Shown here: in pieces, positions 39,302-49,122 of the stretch
Layout: every line of letters begins with the position of its first letter
How positions within the stretch are numbered: position 1 is the first letter of the stretch
Assembly: GCA_001730015.1 (NCBI GenBank)
Contig: MDLA01000133.1
Location: forward strand, 1-64,000
Direction: 5' to 3'
From: Chromatiales bacterium (ex Bugula neritina AB1)
GTDB lineage: Bacteria; Pseudomonadota; Gammaproteobacteria; Granulosicoccales; Granulosicoccaceae
Length of the DNA stretch: 64,000 nt
Position numbers and translations under genes: made by a program
Notes under the pieces: generated by a model
What the model was told of the DNA's origin: nothing
What the model saw: only the letters and a program-made list of their open reading frames with translations
Databases searched by the model: none

Positions 39302-40182
39302 CGGCTTGCTCGCTTGCGGTAAGCCAGCGCCAGTGCCGCAAAGGCGATGGTAATCAGTGTGATCATCATAACAACGGCTACAACTGCTGCGCGTGGCCAC
39401 TGCTGCCCGGACTTTGTAGTGTCTATAATTAATATCGGGAGTGTTGGTGGCTTTGATCCGCCGAGGTAATAGGGGCTGACAAAATCACCAAACGATAAAA
39501 TAAAGCAAAACAGTGCGGCAACAATCAAACCTGTTTTGGCTAATGGGATGATTACCCGGTATACAGCTTTGAACGGTGTGCAGCCCAGATTGAAGGCTGC
39601 CTGAATAAGGTTTCGATCTATATTTGACAGTGCGAACGTCTGCAGAACCACAACAAGTGGCAAGGTGAGTGTCATGTAGCCGACAAGTGTGCCGAATTTA
39701 GTATTCAGCATGGTATAGGGCCCCAGGCCGATATGGGCCAGTAAGGCGTTAACTACCCCGCTTTCGGCAAGAATGACGTACCAGGAAAATATTCGCACCA
39801 GGTAACTGGTGAAAAACGGGATGATCAAAAGGAAAAGTGCCCATCGCCGCACAGCGGGCGATACCTTAAATGCCAGCGCAAATGCGGCCGGAAACGCTAG
39901 AACCGAAGTTACTACGGTGGAAAGAGTGGCCAGTGCCAGAGTGAGAAAGTAGCTGTCCCAGAAATAGCCGCGGGTTAGCATCTTCTGCCAGTTTTTAAAT
40001 TCGAAGGCTTCTTCCATCCGGTAGTTTTTCACCAGAAAGAAAGACATGGCGACCATGAATATAAGCGGGCCCAGAAAAAACAGTGCCTGCCAGATAATAA
40101 TGGGAACGCGCCAGGTGGTGGCGTATCCGTTAAACCACTTGCGGGCGGGGGGGCGTGCTGTGGGCAATGGTCTAGCCTGCAA
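39298..40182 (-). CDS. potB: ABC transporter permease, PotB-like
   Basis: LIQAAFNLGCTPFKAVYRVIIPLAKTG EAA-type motif; multi-TM. Confidence 0.86.
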   Translation of the reverse strand: MQARPLPTARPPARKWFNGYATTWRVPIIIWQALFFLGPLIFMVAMSFFLVKNYRMEEAFEFKNWQKMLTRGYFWDSYFLTLALATLSTVVTSVLAFPAAFALAFKVSPAVRRWALFLLIIPFFTSYLVRIFSWYVILAESGVVNALLAHIGLGPYTMLNTKFGTLVGYMTLTLPLVVVLQTFALSNIDRNLIQAAFNLGCTPFKAVYRVIIPLAKTGLIVAALFCFILSFGDFVSPYYLGGSKPPTLPILIIDTTKSGQQWPRAAVVAVVMMITLITIAFAALALAYRKRASR

Positions 40183-40206
40183 TTTTGTTTTGTATGAGTT
40201 TTGCTG

Positions 40207-40230
40207 CTATAGAAACTTGCATTTCTATAG
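40207..40230. promoter_or_regulatory. inverted repeat in the potD-potB intergenic region
   Basis: CTATAGAAA (40207-40215) - CTTGCA - TTTCTATAG (40222-40230), perfect 9-bp stem. Confidence 0.5.
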
Positions 40231-40402
40231 ACAGGTTTGCATTAGATTTTCGTTGTTGCCGGATATGGCCGGTATGGCTGGCAGTAGCCAAAGGGTTTAA
40301 TAAATTGGCGTTTGTAACTGCGTTTGAGCTATATGATACAGTCACAGGTTTATGACCCGGAAATTTCCAGCTGCGCGGACGTCCCTGTCCGGCACGGATC
40401 AA

Positions 40403-41572
40403 TCAAGCGTTTTTATACTCCGACCAGTAGTCGTTCCAGTCTTCCAGAGATTGCTGCTGCGGGATGTCGCGATAGTGAATTCTGCCTTCGTTGATCAAGG
40501 CTATCGGCTCGTTGGCCATGCCTTCGATCTGATGGGAGCGTTCCGCTTCTTTTCTGTCGACTTCAATTAATTTGGCGCGGCCGGCCCTGGTGACGCAAAA
40601 GCCCGGGTAAGCGGCCATCTGCGCGGATTTCACTTGTCCGGCAGGAGACATCATGTATTGAATGAATTTCTTAACCTCATCGGCTTTTTCCGACCCTTTG
40701 CCAATGCTGTAGCTCTCGGTAAACTGGATGCCGCCTTCCTTCGGGATGACCGAGGCAACCGGAGCGCCGTCTTTTTCCAACACGCCGGTAATCCAGTCAC
40801 CGATGCCGCACATCGCGAGCATTTCGCCGTTTTTCAGCGAATTAAATGTTCCGCCGTAGTCGAAGAAACCACCGACCTGTGGGCGCAGACTGGTTGTGGT
40901 TTCCTGCAGTTTGCTCCATTTGTCGTCATCAAGATCCCACAGTGAGGGGCCGTTGCCGTCATACAGGCTCATCATTCCAAGGTTTGGCAGGTGCCAGTCG
41001 AAGTGACCGACTTTGCCTTTGAGTTCCGGTTTCCAGAAGCATTTATAGCTGGCAGCTTCCTCTGCAGTTACTGCCGTTGTGTTGTATGAAACTCCGAGGT
41101 GGCCTCCGCGAAGCATCATTGAAAACAACTTGCCGTCTTTCCAGTGGCCGGGGAACTGAGTGAAATCTTCATGCAGCATATCGTCGAACGGATAGTCTGC
41201 AGCGTTCATTTCCTCAATGTAGCCTGCTGCGTTAAGTTGCTGCACAAACTCTGCATCGGACAGAATCAGGTCATAGGTGCCCGGAGGTGACTGTGCGATC
41301 AGGGCCAGCATGTTATCGCCACCGGCGTAATACTTAGGCTTGAACTTAACGTTATTTGCGGCTTCGTACTCGGCAACTACATCGGGCTCGCCGTGACCGT
41401 ACCAGGCCAACATGTTGATTTCTGTAACATTCGCCCATGCCCGGCTGATATAGGGTGCACCGAGAATGGTGGCACCACCGTATTTGAGTAGTTTGCGTCG
41501 ACCGGGAGAGGCCACTTTTTTCTCGGTATTTTGATCTTGCATAATTTCAATTATCCCTGGTTGGTTATCCAC
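40403..41572 (-). CDS. potD: ABC transporter substrate-binding protein, PotD-like
   Basis: RRKLLKYGGATILGAPYISRAWA signal, NMLAWYGHGEPDVVAEYEAANNVKFKPKYYAGGDNMLALIAQSPPGTYDLI. Confidence 0.85.
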   Translation of the reverse strand: MDNQPGIIEIMQDQNTEKKVASPGRRKLLKYGGATILGAPYISRAWANVTEINMLAWYGHGEPDVVAEYEAANNVKFKPKYYAGGDNMLALIAQSPPGTYDLILSDAEFVQQLNAAGYIEEMNAADYPFDDMLHEDFTQFPGHWKDGKLFSMMLRGGHLGVSYNTTAVTAEEAASYKCFWKPELKGKVGHFDWHLPNLGMMSLYDGNGPSLWDLDDDKWSKLQETTTSLRPQVGGFFDYGGTFNSLKNGEMLAMCGIGDWITGVLEKDGAPVASVIPKEGGIQFTESYSIGKGSEKADEVKKFIQYMMSPAGQVKSAQMAAYPGFCVTRAGRAKLIEVDRKEAERSHQIEGMANEPIALINEGRIHYRDIPQQQSLEDWNDYWSEYKNA

Positions 41573-42020
41573 TTTACCACCTGGCGGACTTTAGCTGTTC
41601 GGTTGCACCGGCTCCTGCAGTAGTTGGCTGGTATGCCCGGCACAGGTGCTGGTGCGCTTTGATACTTTCTGGTTTGGATGCTCTACTACTTGCAAGTACG
41701 TATTGTACGGGCAAACCGGGTGAATTTTCTCCATGCACGAGACGGGTCGTGTCATGAATAAGACAGCTGGCATGCGGTGCATGGTACGTACTCGCTGTGT
41801 TGACTGCCACCGGTAAACTGCTCGCAGGAACGGCTCATTGGCTGAAACTATATCATTATTATTATGCTGGCGCCTTTAGGCTGCTATCCAGCAAGCCGGT
41901 TCATGGTTATACTAGCGCTGGCCGCCGGGAATTATTCTGGAAGGAAAAGGCGTGGCTGTTGAGCGTTGTCTGGATGTGAGTTTTCGAAAAGCAGCAACGC
42001 GAAGTTTTTGACAGATTCTT

Positions 42021-42797
42021 GTGGTTGAATTTCAGCTGGTGAAAGCCGGGATACGGGTTTTGGATAGAGAAAAATTCAGACAGAATTTTGGTGGCAGGGG
42101 CGTGGCTGTTCTGCCCGTGATTCATGTTCTTGACAACCAGCAGGCTGAACGCAATATCGAACGGGCCAGGGATGGTGGCTGTCCGGGTGTGTTTTTGATC
42201 AATCACGATTTCCCGTATGAGCGGTTTCTTCCGATTATCCGGCATTGCCGGTTGTGCTTTCCTGACTATTGGATCGGAGTGAATTTTCTTGCGGTTACGG
42301 GGAAAACAGCGTTTCCGATTTTAGCTGAACTGCGAGACGAAGGTGTCCGTGTCGACGCCTATTGGGCAGACGATGCCCGTATTGATGAAAAAAAACCGGT
42401 AGATAATCAACCGGAGGCATCCGAGATTGCCGGTGTACGGAATGATTGCAATTGGAACGGTTTGTATTTTGGCGGCACTGCATTTAAAAAGCAGCGGGAG
42501 ATCGATCCGGCCGATTACGCCCGAAGTGCGACTATTGCGTGTGAGTACATGGATGTTGTAACCACTTCAGGCATTGCAACTGGGCATTCGGCTGACCTTG
42601 GTAAGATCGAAACTTTCCGGCGTGCCTGTGGTGATTCTCCGGTAGCGCTGGCATCCGGTATTACACCTGAGAATGTTTCAGACTATGCGCCCTGGGTTGA
42701 TGCGGTACTGGTGGCTACGGGAATCAATATCAGAGACGATTTCTACACAATCGATCCGGCCAGGCTGGCAGCGTTATTGAGCCAGATTAGCCATTGA
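42021..42797 (+). CDS. BtpA/SgcQ-family TIM-barrel-like protein
   Basis: VAVLPVIHVLDNQQAERNIERARDGGCPGVFLINHDF...WIGVNFLAV...GLYFGGTAFKKQ...VVTTSGIATGHSADLGKIETFR...VALASGITPENV; GTG start. Confidence 0.65.
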   Translation: MVEFQLVKAGIRVLDREKFRQNFGGRGVAVLPVIHVLDNQQAERNIERARDGGCPGVFLINHDFPYERFLPIIRHCRLCFPDYWIGVNFLAVTGKTAFPILAELRDEGVRVDAYWADDARIDEKKPVDNQPEASEIAGVRNDCNWNGLYFGGTAFKKQREIDPADYARSATIACEYMDVVTTSGIATGHSADLGKIETFRRACGDSPVALASGITPENVSDYAPWVDAVLVATGINIRDDFYTIDPARLAALLSQISH

Positions 42798-42836
42798 ACC
42801 CTTCAACAGCGAACTGATGAAAATGGAATCGAAACT

Positions 42837-43451
42837 ATGAACAAAGGCCCGAGAGACAATCGCTGGTATTTCAGGTTGATGGCCCCTAATACCAAAGGTG
42901 AAAAGTTTGCCTGGCTGGACCCGACTTCAATCTATATCAACGGGGCGGCGTTTCATGATTTGCTCGATGACTTATGCAATGACCTCACGCTGGAATCGAT
43001 AGATGTGGTAGCCGGTCTTGATGCGATGGGGTTTGTGTTAGGTGCCGGAATTGCTACGCGCATTGGCAAGGGGTTTCTGCCAATACGTAAAGCCGGCAAG
43101 CTTTGTGTGCAAACTGATTCGGCCTCATTTAAAAATTATTCAGGCCGGACGCAGGATATGGAAATGCGTCTGCCGGCATTTGCTCCCGGCACGCGAGTGC
43201 TGCTGGTTGATCAATGGGTGGAAACCGGCGGCACAATGCATGGTGCGGTGCAATTGGTGGAACAGCAGGGCGGTCATGTTGCCGGAATGGCGGCGATTGT
43301 TATGGAAGAAAATGAGCAAACCAATGCGTATAGAGAAAAGTACAGCTGTGTAACAGCCATTCTGCCAGGTACGGACTGGCAACAGCAGTGCAATGCTCAA
43401 TACCTTGAGAGCTTTAAAGCCTATGATCCGGAGTTGGCGTTCCCGATTTGA
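42837..43451 (+). CDS. phosphoribosyltransferase family protein (adenine PRTase-like)
   Basis: IDVVAGLDAMGFVLGAGIATRIGKGFLPIRKAGKL...MEMRLPAFAPGTRVLLVDQWVETGGTMHGAVQLVEQQGG (PRPP-binding loop variant). Confidence 0.75.
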   Translation: MNKGPRDNRWYFRLMAPNTKGEKFAWLDPTSIYINGAAFHDLLDDLCNDLTLESIDVVAGLDAMGFVLGAGIATRIGKGFLPIRKAGKLCVQTDSASFKNYSGRTQDMEMRLPAFAPGTRVLLVDQWVETGGTMHGAVQLVEQQGGHVAGMAAIVMEENEQTNAYREKYSCVTAILPGTDWQQQCNAQYLESFKAYDPELAFPI

Positions 43452-43479
43452 AATCTGGGGTGTGGGTTGTTTTATAAAT

Positions 43480-45099
43480 CTAGCTGGAGCAGGTGAGCAT
43501 TGTGCATCCAGGTCGCTGCGTCGCCCACTCGGGGCGGCGGCTGGCGTACTTCTCAAATTCCGGCTGCTCAGAGTAGGGGTTTTGCAGTACTGCCATGAGT
43601 TCTTCTATCACTGAGTAATCACCTTGCTCAGCCGCATCGATAGCTTGCAATGCCATATAGTTGCGCAGCACATATTTTGGATTTGTGCTGTTCATCAGCT
43701 TAGTGCGTTTGGATGGATCGATGTCAGCGACACGTGCGGCCCACTGCCCCAGCCATGTATTGAATGCCTCTATTGTTGTGTCGTCGAGCGGCTTGGAATC
43801 GTAAAACGCATCTGATATCACGGCCAGCATGTCAGTGGGTTTTTCCTGCCCGCCAGCTGCTTCTATCTGTGCCAGTTTACGGAAAAACAGGGTGTAGTCT
43901 GTTGCGGTGAGTTCGAGAGTTTCCCACAGCGAGTTATATAGTGCCTTGTCTGCTGGCTGTGGATCGGTAATTCCCAGTTTCGCGGCGACAGTGTTGTTCC
44001 AGATGTTGTCGTAGTAGTCGTTGTATGTTTCCAGTACTTCCTCAAGCGGCTTAGTATTGTTGTCGAATAAAGGTAGTATGGCGTTTGCCAGGCGGTATAG
44101 ATTCCATAGTCCAATCTGCGGCTGATTGCCAAAACTGTACCGTCGATTTTGCCGGTCGACGAAATTAGGTGTCCAGCGTGGGTCGTATTCTTCCAGCCAA
44201 CCGTAGGGACCGTAGTCGATAGTGTGGCCCAGAATAGACATGTTATCTGTGTTCATTACCGCGTGGACGAATCCGACACGTTGCCAGTGAGCCATCAGTT
44301 GTGCTGTTCGCTGAAGTATCTCTTGAAACCATTGCTGGTAAACATCCGGTCCCGGTTTACCCAGATGCGGGTAGTCACGGGTAATCACGTGATCGGCCAG
44401 GGCTTTTAGTTCGTCGTGCTCGTGGTGGGCTGCGTGAATTTCAAAGTTACCGAACCGGACAAACGAGTGCGCGGCACGACATAATATTGCGCCTTGTTCA
44501 GCTTGTACGTTGCCGTCGTAGAAGACGTCTCGATCGACACTGTCGCCGGTCAGACACAAGGTGAGCGATCGGGTGGTAGGAATGCCGAGGTTGTGCATAG
44601 CTTCGGAGCACAGATACTCTCTGACTGATGAACGCAGAACGGCAAAACCGTCGCCTTGTCGCGAGTAGGGTGTCTGTCCGGCACCTTTGAGCTGCAGCGT
44701 CCAGTGCTGCCCTTCCCGGTCCTGAATTTCACCGAGCGCTATGGCGCGACCGTCGCCCAGTTGACCGGCCCAGTTACCGAATTGATGCCCGCCATACCGC
44801 ATTGCATAGGGAGTTGATCCAGCTGCGACTTCACTGCCGGTGAAAAAACGGGCGCTGGCGTCGGGGGTACCTTGGATATTCAGTCCCAGACGCTTTTCCA
44901 TGTCTGCAGACCAGGCTATTAGTGTGGGCGCGCTGGGTACCGCCGGTTGCACTTCAGACCATATTATATGCTCCTGCTGGTGGTTGCAGTCGGCCGGTAG
45001 CGGTTTCCCGGGCAGGGCTTGCGTGAAAGCGTCAGTGAGATTGAGGCCTTGTATGCCGCTGTCTGCATCTTTGGCTGGTTGCTGTGGTTGTGTTTTCAT
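43480..45099 (-). CDS. selO: SelO (YdiU) family protein AMPylase, Cys form
   Basis: YGGHQFGNWAGQLGDGRAIALGE, LQLKGAGQTPYSRQGDGFAVLRSSVREYLCSEAM, FVHAVMNTDNMSILGHTIDYGPYGWLEEYDPRWTPN; C-terminus CTMLTCSS. Confidence 0.93.
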   Translation of the reverse strand: MKTQPQQPAKDADSGIQGLNLTDAFTQALPGKPLPADCNHQQEHIIWSEVQPAVPSAPTLIAWSADMEKRLGLNIQGTPDASARFFTGSEVAAGSTPYAMRYGGHQFGNWAGQLGDGRAIALGEIQDREGQHWTLQLKGAGQTPYSRQGDGFAVLRSSVREYLCSEAMHNLGIPTTRSLTLCLTGDSVDRDVFYDGNVQAEQGAILCRAAHSFVRFGNFEIHAAHHEHDELKALADHVITRDYPHLGKPGPDVYQQWFQEILQRTAQLMAHWQRVGFVHAVMNTDNMSILGHTIDYGPYGWLEEYDPRWTPNFVDRQNRRYSFGNQPQIGLWNLYRLANAILPLFDNNTKPLEEVLETYNDYYDNIWNNTVAAKLGITDPQPADKALYNSLWETLELTATDYTLFFRKLAQIEAAGGQEKPTDMLAVISDAFYDSKPLDDTTIEAFNTWLGQWAARVADIDPSKRTKLMNSTNPKYVLRNYMALQAIDAAEQGDYSVIEELMAVLQNPYSEQPEFEKYASRRPEWATQRPGCTMLTCSS

Positions 45100-45284
45100 A
45101 TAAGCCAGTATATAGGTTCGCTCATTCGGGTTTGCTAGAGCTTTCAGCTAAAGGATCGGTAATTGGCACGCGAAGATCCCAGTCTGCTTTGGTTAACATT
45201 ACAATGATCGATGTGTTGTAACGTTTTCGCTACAAATACACGGGTAGTGCTGGTACATTTGCGGGGTGAATCCGGAGTGTTAGT

Positions 45285-46040
45285 TTGCGCATTAAGCCAC
45301 TTATATCAGTTGCCTACCTTATTGCCGTGCCTGTGGTGCTGTTACCAGTGAGAGCAGTGGACAAGGTACCGGCGGATTACGGCGCATTGATCTCGCAATT
45401 GCAACTGCCGATACAGCACAACGCCAGAAGCTTGTCTGAGAATGAAGATCTTCTGCGGACGCGATCTTCTGGCCAGCTATTCCGATCAAATTCGTTAAAT
45501 ACGAATAACTATTCGCCTCAATCGATCGAAATATCTGACTCAGAACCACGCGCCCTCGCTTCGACCCCAATTCCCGGACAGGGTCCAGGCAGCTCAGCGG
45601 CGGTGGAGTACGTGCAGGCAGATGTGAAGGTTCAGGGAGTCCTTTCAACAACCGAATTACTGGCAGACTTAGCGGTCAAGGATAATACGGCTGAGGAAGC
45701 CACCTTAGCGGCACAGCCGTCTGAAAGTCCAAATGATAAAGAAGAAGTATGGGCCGAAATCAGCAATGCGATCGCAAGTCTGAATGAGATGGTGGGCGAC
45801 AAAATGTTCAGAGGCTTGCGGCGTACCAGTGAAAATAGAATGGATGTACGGTTGGATACGCACTATTGGCGCCGGGTGCTATACCAGACCCGTGTTGATC
45901 TCAAAAATGATATCAGCGATATCTGGCATCTGTATGTTTTGCAATACAATAACGACAACGCATCATCCGTTTTTTTTATCGATGACAGAACCGGGAAAAC
46001 GATCGATATATTTACCCGGACATCAGGCGGTAATCAGTAG
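45285..46040 (+). CDS. secreted hypothetical protein carrying an in-frame RA repeat
   Basis: N-terminal hydrophobic segment; continuous 251-aa ORF; residues ~49-101 (SLSENEDLLRTRSSGQLFRSNSLNTNNYSPQSIEISDSEPRALASTPIPGQGPG) are encoded by the RA repeat. Confidence 0.65.
   Translation: MRIKPLISVAYLIAVPVVLLPVRAVDKVPADYGALISQLQLPIQHNARSLSENEDLLRTRSSGQLFRSNSLNTNNYSPQSIEISDSEPRALASTPIPGQGPGSSAAVEYVQADVKVQGVLSTTELLADLAVKDNTAEEATLAAQPSESPNDKEEVWAEISNAIASLNEMVGDKMFRGLRRTSENRMDVRLDTHYWRRVLYQTRVDLKNDISDIWHLYVLQYNNDNASSVFFIDDRTGKTIDIFTRTSGGNQ
45431..45590 (+). repeat. RA dispersed repeat, copy 2, inside the coding region 45285-46040
   Basis: CTTGTCTGAGAATGAAGATCTTCTGCGGACGCGATCTTCTGGCCAGCTATTCCGATCAAATTCGTTAAATACGAATAACTATTCGCCTCAATCGATCGAAATATCTGACTCAGAACCACGCGCCCTCGCTTCGACCCCAATTCCCGGACAG. 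Confidence 0.88.
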
Positions 46041-46083
46041 GCAGGTGATTTACCATCGGTGTTTTTTTTATTGTTTGTGGTCT

Positions 46084-47082
46084 CTATTTACGAGAGCTGA
46101 TGGTGCTTGTACCCGGTTCTGGAGTGGTAATTTCCAGTACAACGGCAAAGAGAATAAACATTGCTGCAATTACTTCTCTAAGTGATAACAGCTCCCCTGC
46201 GACGAGTGGGGCACTCACTCCGGCAACGAGTACTTCAGACATCATTAAAATCCCGACCCGACCGGGTGACAAGAGCTGTGCGCATCGAGCGCACACGTAA
46301 AGAGATGGAAGCACGATCAGTACATAAAAACCGAACAACCAGGGCAGGGCCTGCAGCCAGGCGGTTGCGGCTGGAATGCCGTAGCTGGATGCCGGGTTCG
46401 AGCTGGTTGCCCCCAGCATAAGAAATACAGCGCTTGCAGCAATAGCTGAGAGATATTGCAGAGGCACTATATCGAGTGCCTCAAGTTGCGGCGCTTTTCG
46501 AATTAGTACCATGGAGATTCCCCAGCTTATACCGGCTGCCAGGGCAGCCAGGTCGCCGATGTTGAGACTGGCTTGTGTGCCATCGGCCTTGGACAACATA
46601 ATCCACAGCCCGAAAAAACCGATGGCCATTGATATCCAGCGTCGAAAGCCTGCCTGTTCATTCAAAAAAACAATACTCAGCAGGGTTGACCAGATCGGGG
46701 TCATATAGAACAGCAGAGTAGTTCGCATCACGGTTGTGTGCAGGAAGCTGGTTGCATAGCTCGCCAGAGCGAAACCTGCTGTGAGTCCGATGAGAAGAAG
46801 GGCTGGGAAGTTACCGCTGAGCTTCTGATGCCGTACCAGCATGAGGGGCAGCAGAAACAGAAACGGCACGAAATAGATTGCGAAAACAGACCAGCCGCCG
46901 ACGATCCCCGCGGCTTCAATATGGCGCAGTGGTAGCCAGTACAAGCCCCAGAATGCTGCGGCGATAAATGCGGCAATACTGGGTTTGAGAGTGTTGCTGG
47001 TCGGCATAGAGCGATGTTGTCGGTGATCGGAATTGAGGGGAGGATGGTACGTCAGGCAGTTTGATATTGCTGAACGGTTCAC
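46084..47082 (-). CDS. EamA/DMT-family transporter
   Basis: AAFWGLYWLPLRHIEAAG, ten hydrophobic segments, LLFYMTPIWSTLLSIVFLNEQ; likely start MPTSNTLKPSIAAFIAAAFWG within the ORF. Confidence 0.85.
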   Translation of the reverse strand: MNRSAISNCLTYHPPLNSDHRQHRSMPTSNTLKPSIAAFIAAAFWGLYWLPLRHIEAAGIVGGWSVFAIYFVPFLFLLPLMLVRHQKLSGNFPALLLIGLTAGFALASYATSFLHTTVMRTTLLFYMTPIWSTLLSIVFLNEQAGFRRWISMAIGFFGLWIMLSKADGTQASLNIGDLAALAAGISWGISMVLIRKAPQLEALDIVPLQYLSAIAASAVFLMLGATSSNPASSYGIPAATAWLQALPWLFGFYVLIVLPSLYVCARCAQLLSPGRVGILMMSEVLVAGVSAPLVAGELLSLREVIAAMFILFAVVLEITTPEPGTSTISSRK

Positions 47083-47235
47083 GAACTTTTTGTGAGCTGT
47101 GGTATGGCGGTATATCTCCAGGAATGGTTTTTTATTGAAATTACTATTGATAAAACAGAGTGTTAAGTTGTTTTTTCCTGGAATGTGGACAATAAATTGC
47201 TAATCGGATCCAAGGCTGTAATAATATGAATGTAC

Positions 47236-47255
47236 ATATAAAGATATCTTTATAT
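47236..47255. promoter_or_regulatory. perfect 20-bp palindrome, candidate ArsR-type operator
   Basis: ATATAAAGATATCTTTATAT, 19 nt upstream of the ATG of the ArsR-methyltransferase gene. Confidence 0.7.
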
Positions 47256-47274
47256 AATACCGATAAAATAAATT

Positions 47275-48219
47275 ATGGAACAACTTTTAACAGGGCTTCG
47301 TGCTGCGGGCGAACCAACCCGGCTGCGGTTGCTGGCACTTTGCGCTTACGGTGAGCTCAGTGTCAGCGAGCTGACGCAGATTCTCGGTCAAAGCCAGCCT
47401 CGCGTGTCCCGGCATTTAAAGCTTCTGGTTGAGGCCGGGCTACTGCAGCGGTTTCGCGAAGGGGCACAGGTGTTTTACCGTATTGCCGACCGCTCGGAGG
47501 AGGCCCATTTAGCGCGTACTGTTGTTGATTTGCTGCCACCACATGATTCCGAGTTGAATCGGGATCTGCAGCGCCTGGATCAGGTCAAGCAGAGGCGGGC
47601 TGATCTTGCTCATAATTATTTTCGAGAAAATGCTGCGCGCTGGAGTGAGATCAGGGCATTGCATGTGCCTGAGGTGCAGCTGGAGAGAGAGTTACTGGAA
47701 GTGGTTGGCGACCAGCCGGTTGCCGATTTTCTTGATATTGGAACGGGTACCGGCCGGGTGCTGGAGTTGCTTGCCAGCCGCGCGGAGCGAGGAATGGGCA
47801 TTGATCTGTCTCAGGAAATGCTAACGGTGGCTCGAGCCAATCTGGAAAAAGCGTCGCTCAGAAATGTGCACGTTCGCCAGGCAGACATGTACAACATGCC
47901 GCTTGAGGATGACGCAATAGACCTCGCCACTTTACATCTGGTGCTGCACTACAGCGATTCGCCTGCGCGCGTTATAGAAGAAGCGGCCCGTGTATTAAGG
48001 ACCAACGGGCGGCTGGTGATTGTCGATTTCGAGGCGCACAACGAAGAACACCTGAGGCTGGAACATCAGCACCATCGATTGGGTTTTGAAGATACCGAGA
48101 TCGATAGCTGGTTTGCTCAAAATGGCCTGGATGCAGAGCAGTGCCGGGGGCTGCAGGGTAGCCCGTTAACGGTAAAAATCTGGCAGGCAACCAAGCGTGC
48201 TCAAGTGGCCACGGGCTGA
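47275..48219 (+). CDS. ArsR-family HTH regulator fused to SAM-dependent methyltransferase
   Basis: LRAAGEPTRLRLLALCAYGELSVSELTQILGQSQPRVSRHLKLLVEAGLLQRFREGAQVFYR, then DFLDIGTGTGRVLELLASRAERGMGIDLSQEML. Confidence 0.93.
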   Translation: MEQLLTGLRAAGEPTRLRLLALCAYGELSVSELTQILGQSQPRVSRHLKLLVEAGLLQRFREGAQVFYRIADRSEEAHLARTVVDLLPPHDSELNRDLQRLDQVKQRRADLAHNYFRENAARWSEIRALHVPEVQLERELLEVVGDQPVADFLDIGTGTGRVLELLASRAERGMGIDLSQEMLTVARANLEKASLRNVHVRQADMYNMPLEDDAIDLATLHLVLHYSDSPARVIEEAARVLRTNGRLVIVDFEAHNEEHLRLEHQHHRLGFEDTEIDSWFAQNGLDAEQCRGLQGSPLTVKIWQATKRAQVATG

Positions 48220-48252
48220 CTTTATACCTAACAGGAGCAAGGTGGAAATAAT

Positions 48253-49122
48253 ATGAAGGACGTGAATTTTTCTTACGAGTTTTTCCCGCCGGGCAACCTC
48301 ATTGGCGAACGCCGTTTCTGGCGAAGTCTGGGTTGTATAGAAACAATGAATCCGGCGTTTTTCTCCATTACCTATGGTGCTCTGGGAACAGACCAGGAGC
48401 GTAGTATCAATACGATAGAAAATGTTGTTCAGGAAACTGATGTACCAATAGCCGCACATCTGACGTTTGAGGGTTCGACCAGGAAAGAAATAAACCGGGT
48501 TGCCAGGCGGCTGGCAAAAGCGGGCGTTGATAAAATAGTTGCACTACGTGGTGATGCACGAGCAGATGCCGATGCTGCCGCGCAACGCGGGCCGTGCTAT
48601 CAGAGTGTGGCAGAATTTATCGCGGGACTGGTTGAGATTTATCCGTTTGATATCAGCGTGGCATGCTATCCGGAGGTGCATCCTAAAGCCCTTAGCGTAG
48701 GTGCGGATATTCTAGAACTGAAAGGCAAGTGTGATGCGGGTGCGAATCGCGCGATTTCGCAGTTCTTTTTCGACGTGGATCAGTTTGAGCGTTTTCGTGA
48801 CAATGCAACAGCCGCTGGAATCAATGTTCCGATTGTTGCAGGTATACTGCCCATTCGGGATTTCCACAAAATGACGGTTTTCGCAGAGCGTTGTGGCACA
48901 AAGGTACCGCAACGCTTGTACGATTTATTCGAGCCCGCAAAGAGAAATCCGCAGCTGGCGGCGCAAATTGCTCAGGACGAGGTAGAGTCATTTATAGATA
49001 GGTTGATAAGTCGCGATTGCAGCGATTTTCATATCTATACATTGAATCAGCCAATTGAGTTGCGTCAATGCGCTATGTCACGTCAGCGTTCGCTTGCGGC
49101 ACCGATTGCGGTTTCAGCCTGA
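48253..49122 (+). CDS. metF: methylenetetrahydrofolate reductase
   Basis: NFSYEFFPPG, PAFFSITYGALG, VPIAAHLTFEGSTRKEI, IVALRGD, ISVACYPEVHP, ISQFFFDVDQFERF. Confidence 0.92.
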   Translation: MKDVNFSYEFFPPGNLIGERRFWRSLGCIETMNPAFFSITYGALGTDQERSINTIENVVQETDVPIAAHLTFEGSTRKEINRVARRLAKAGVDKIVALRGDARADADAAAQRGPCYQSVAEFIAGLVEIYPFDISVACYPEVHPKALSVGADILELKGKCDAGANRAISQFFFDVDQFERFRDNATAAGINVPIVAGILPIRDFHKMTVFAERCGTKVPQRLYDLFEPAKRNPQLAAQIAQDEVESFIDRLISRDCSDFHIYTLNQPIELRQCAMSRQRSLAAPIAVSA

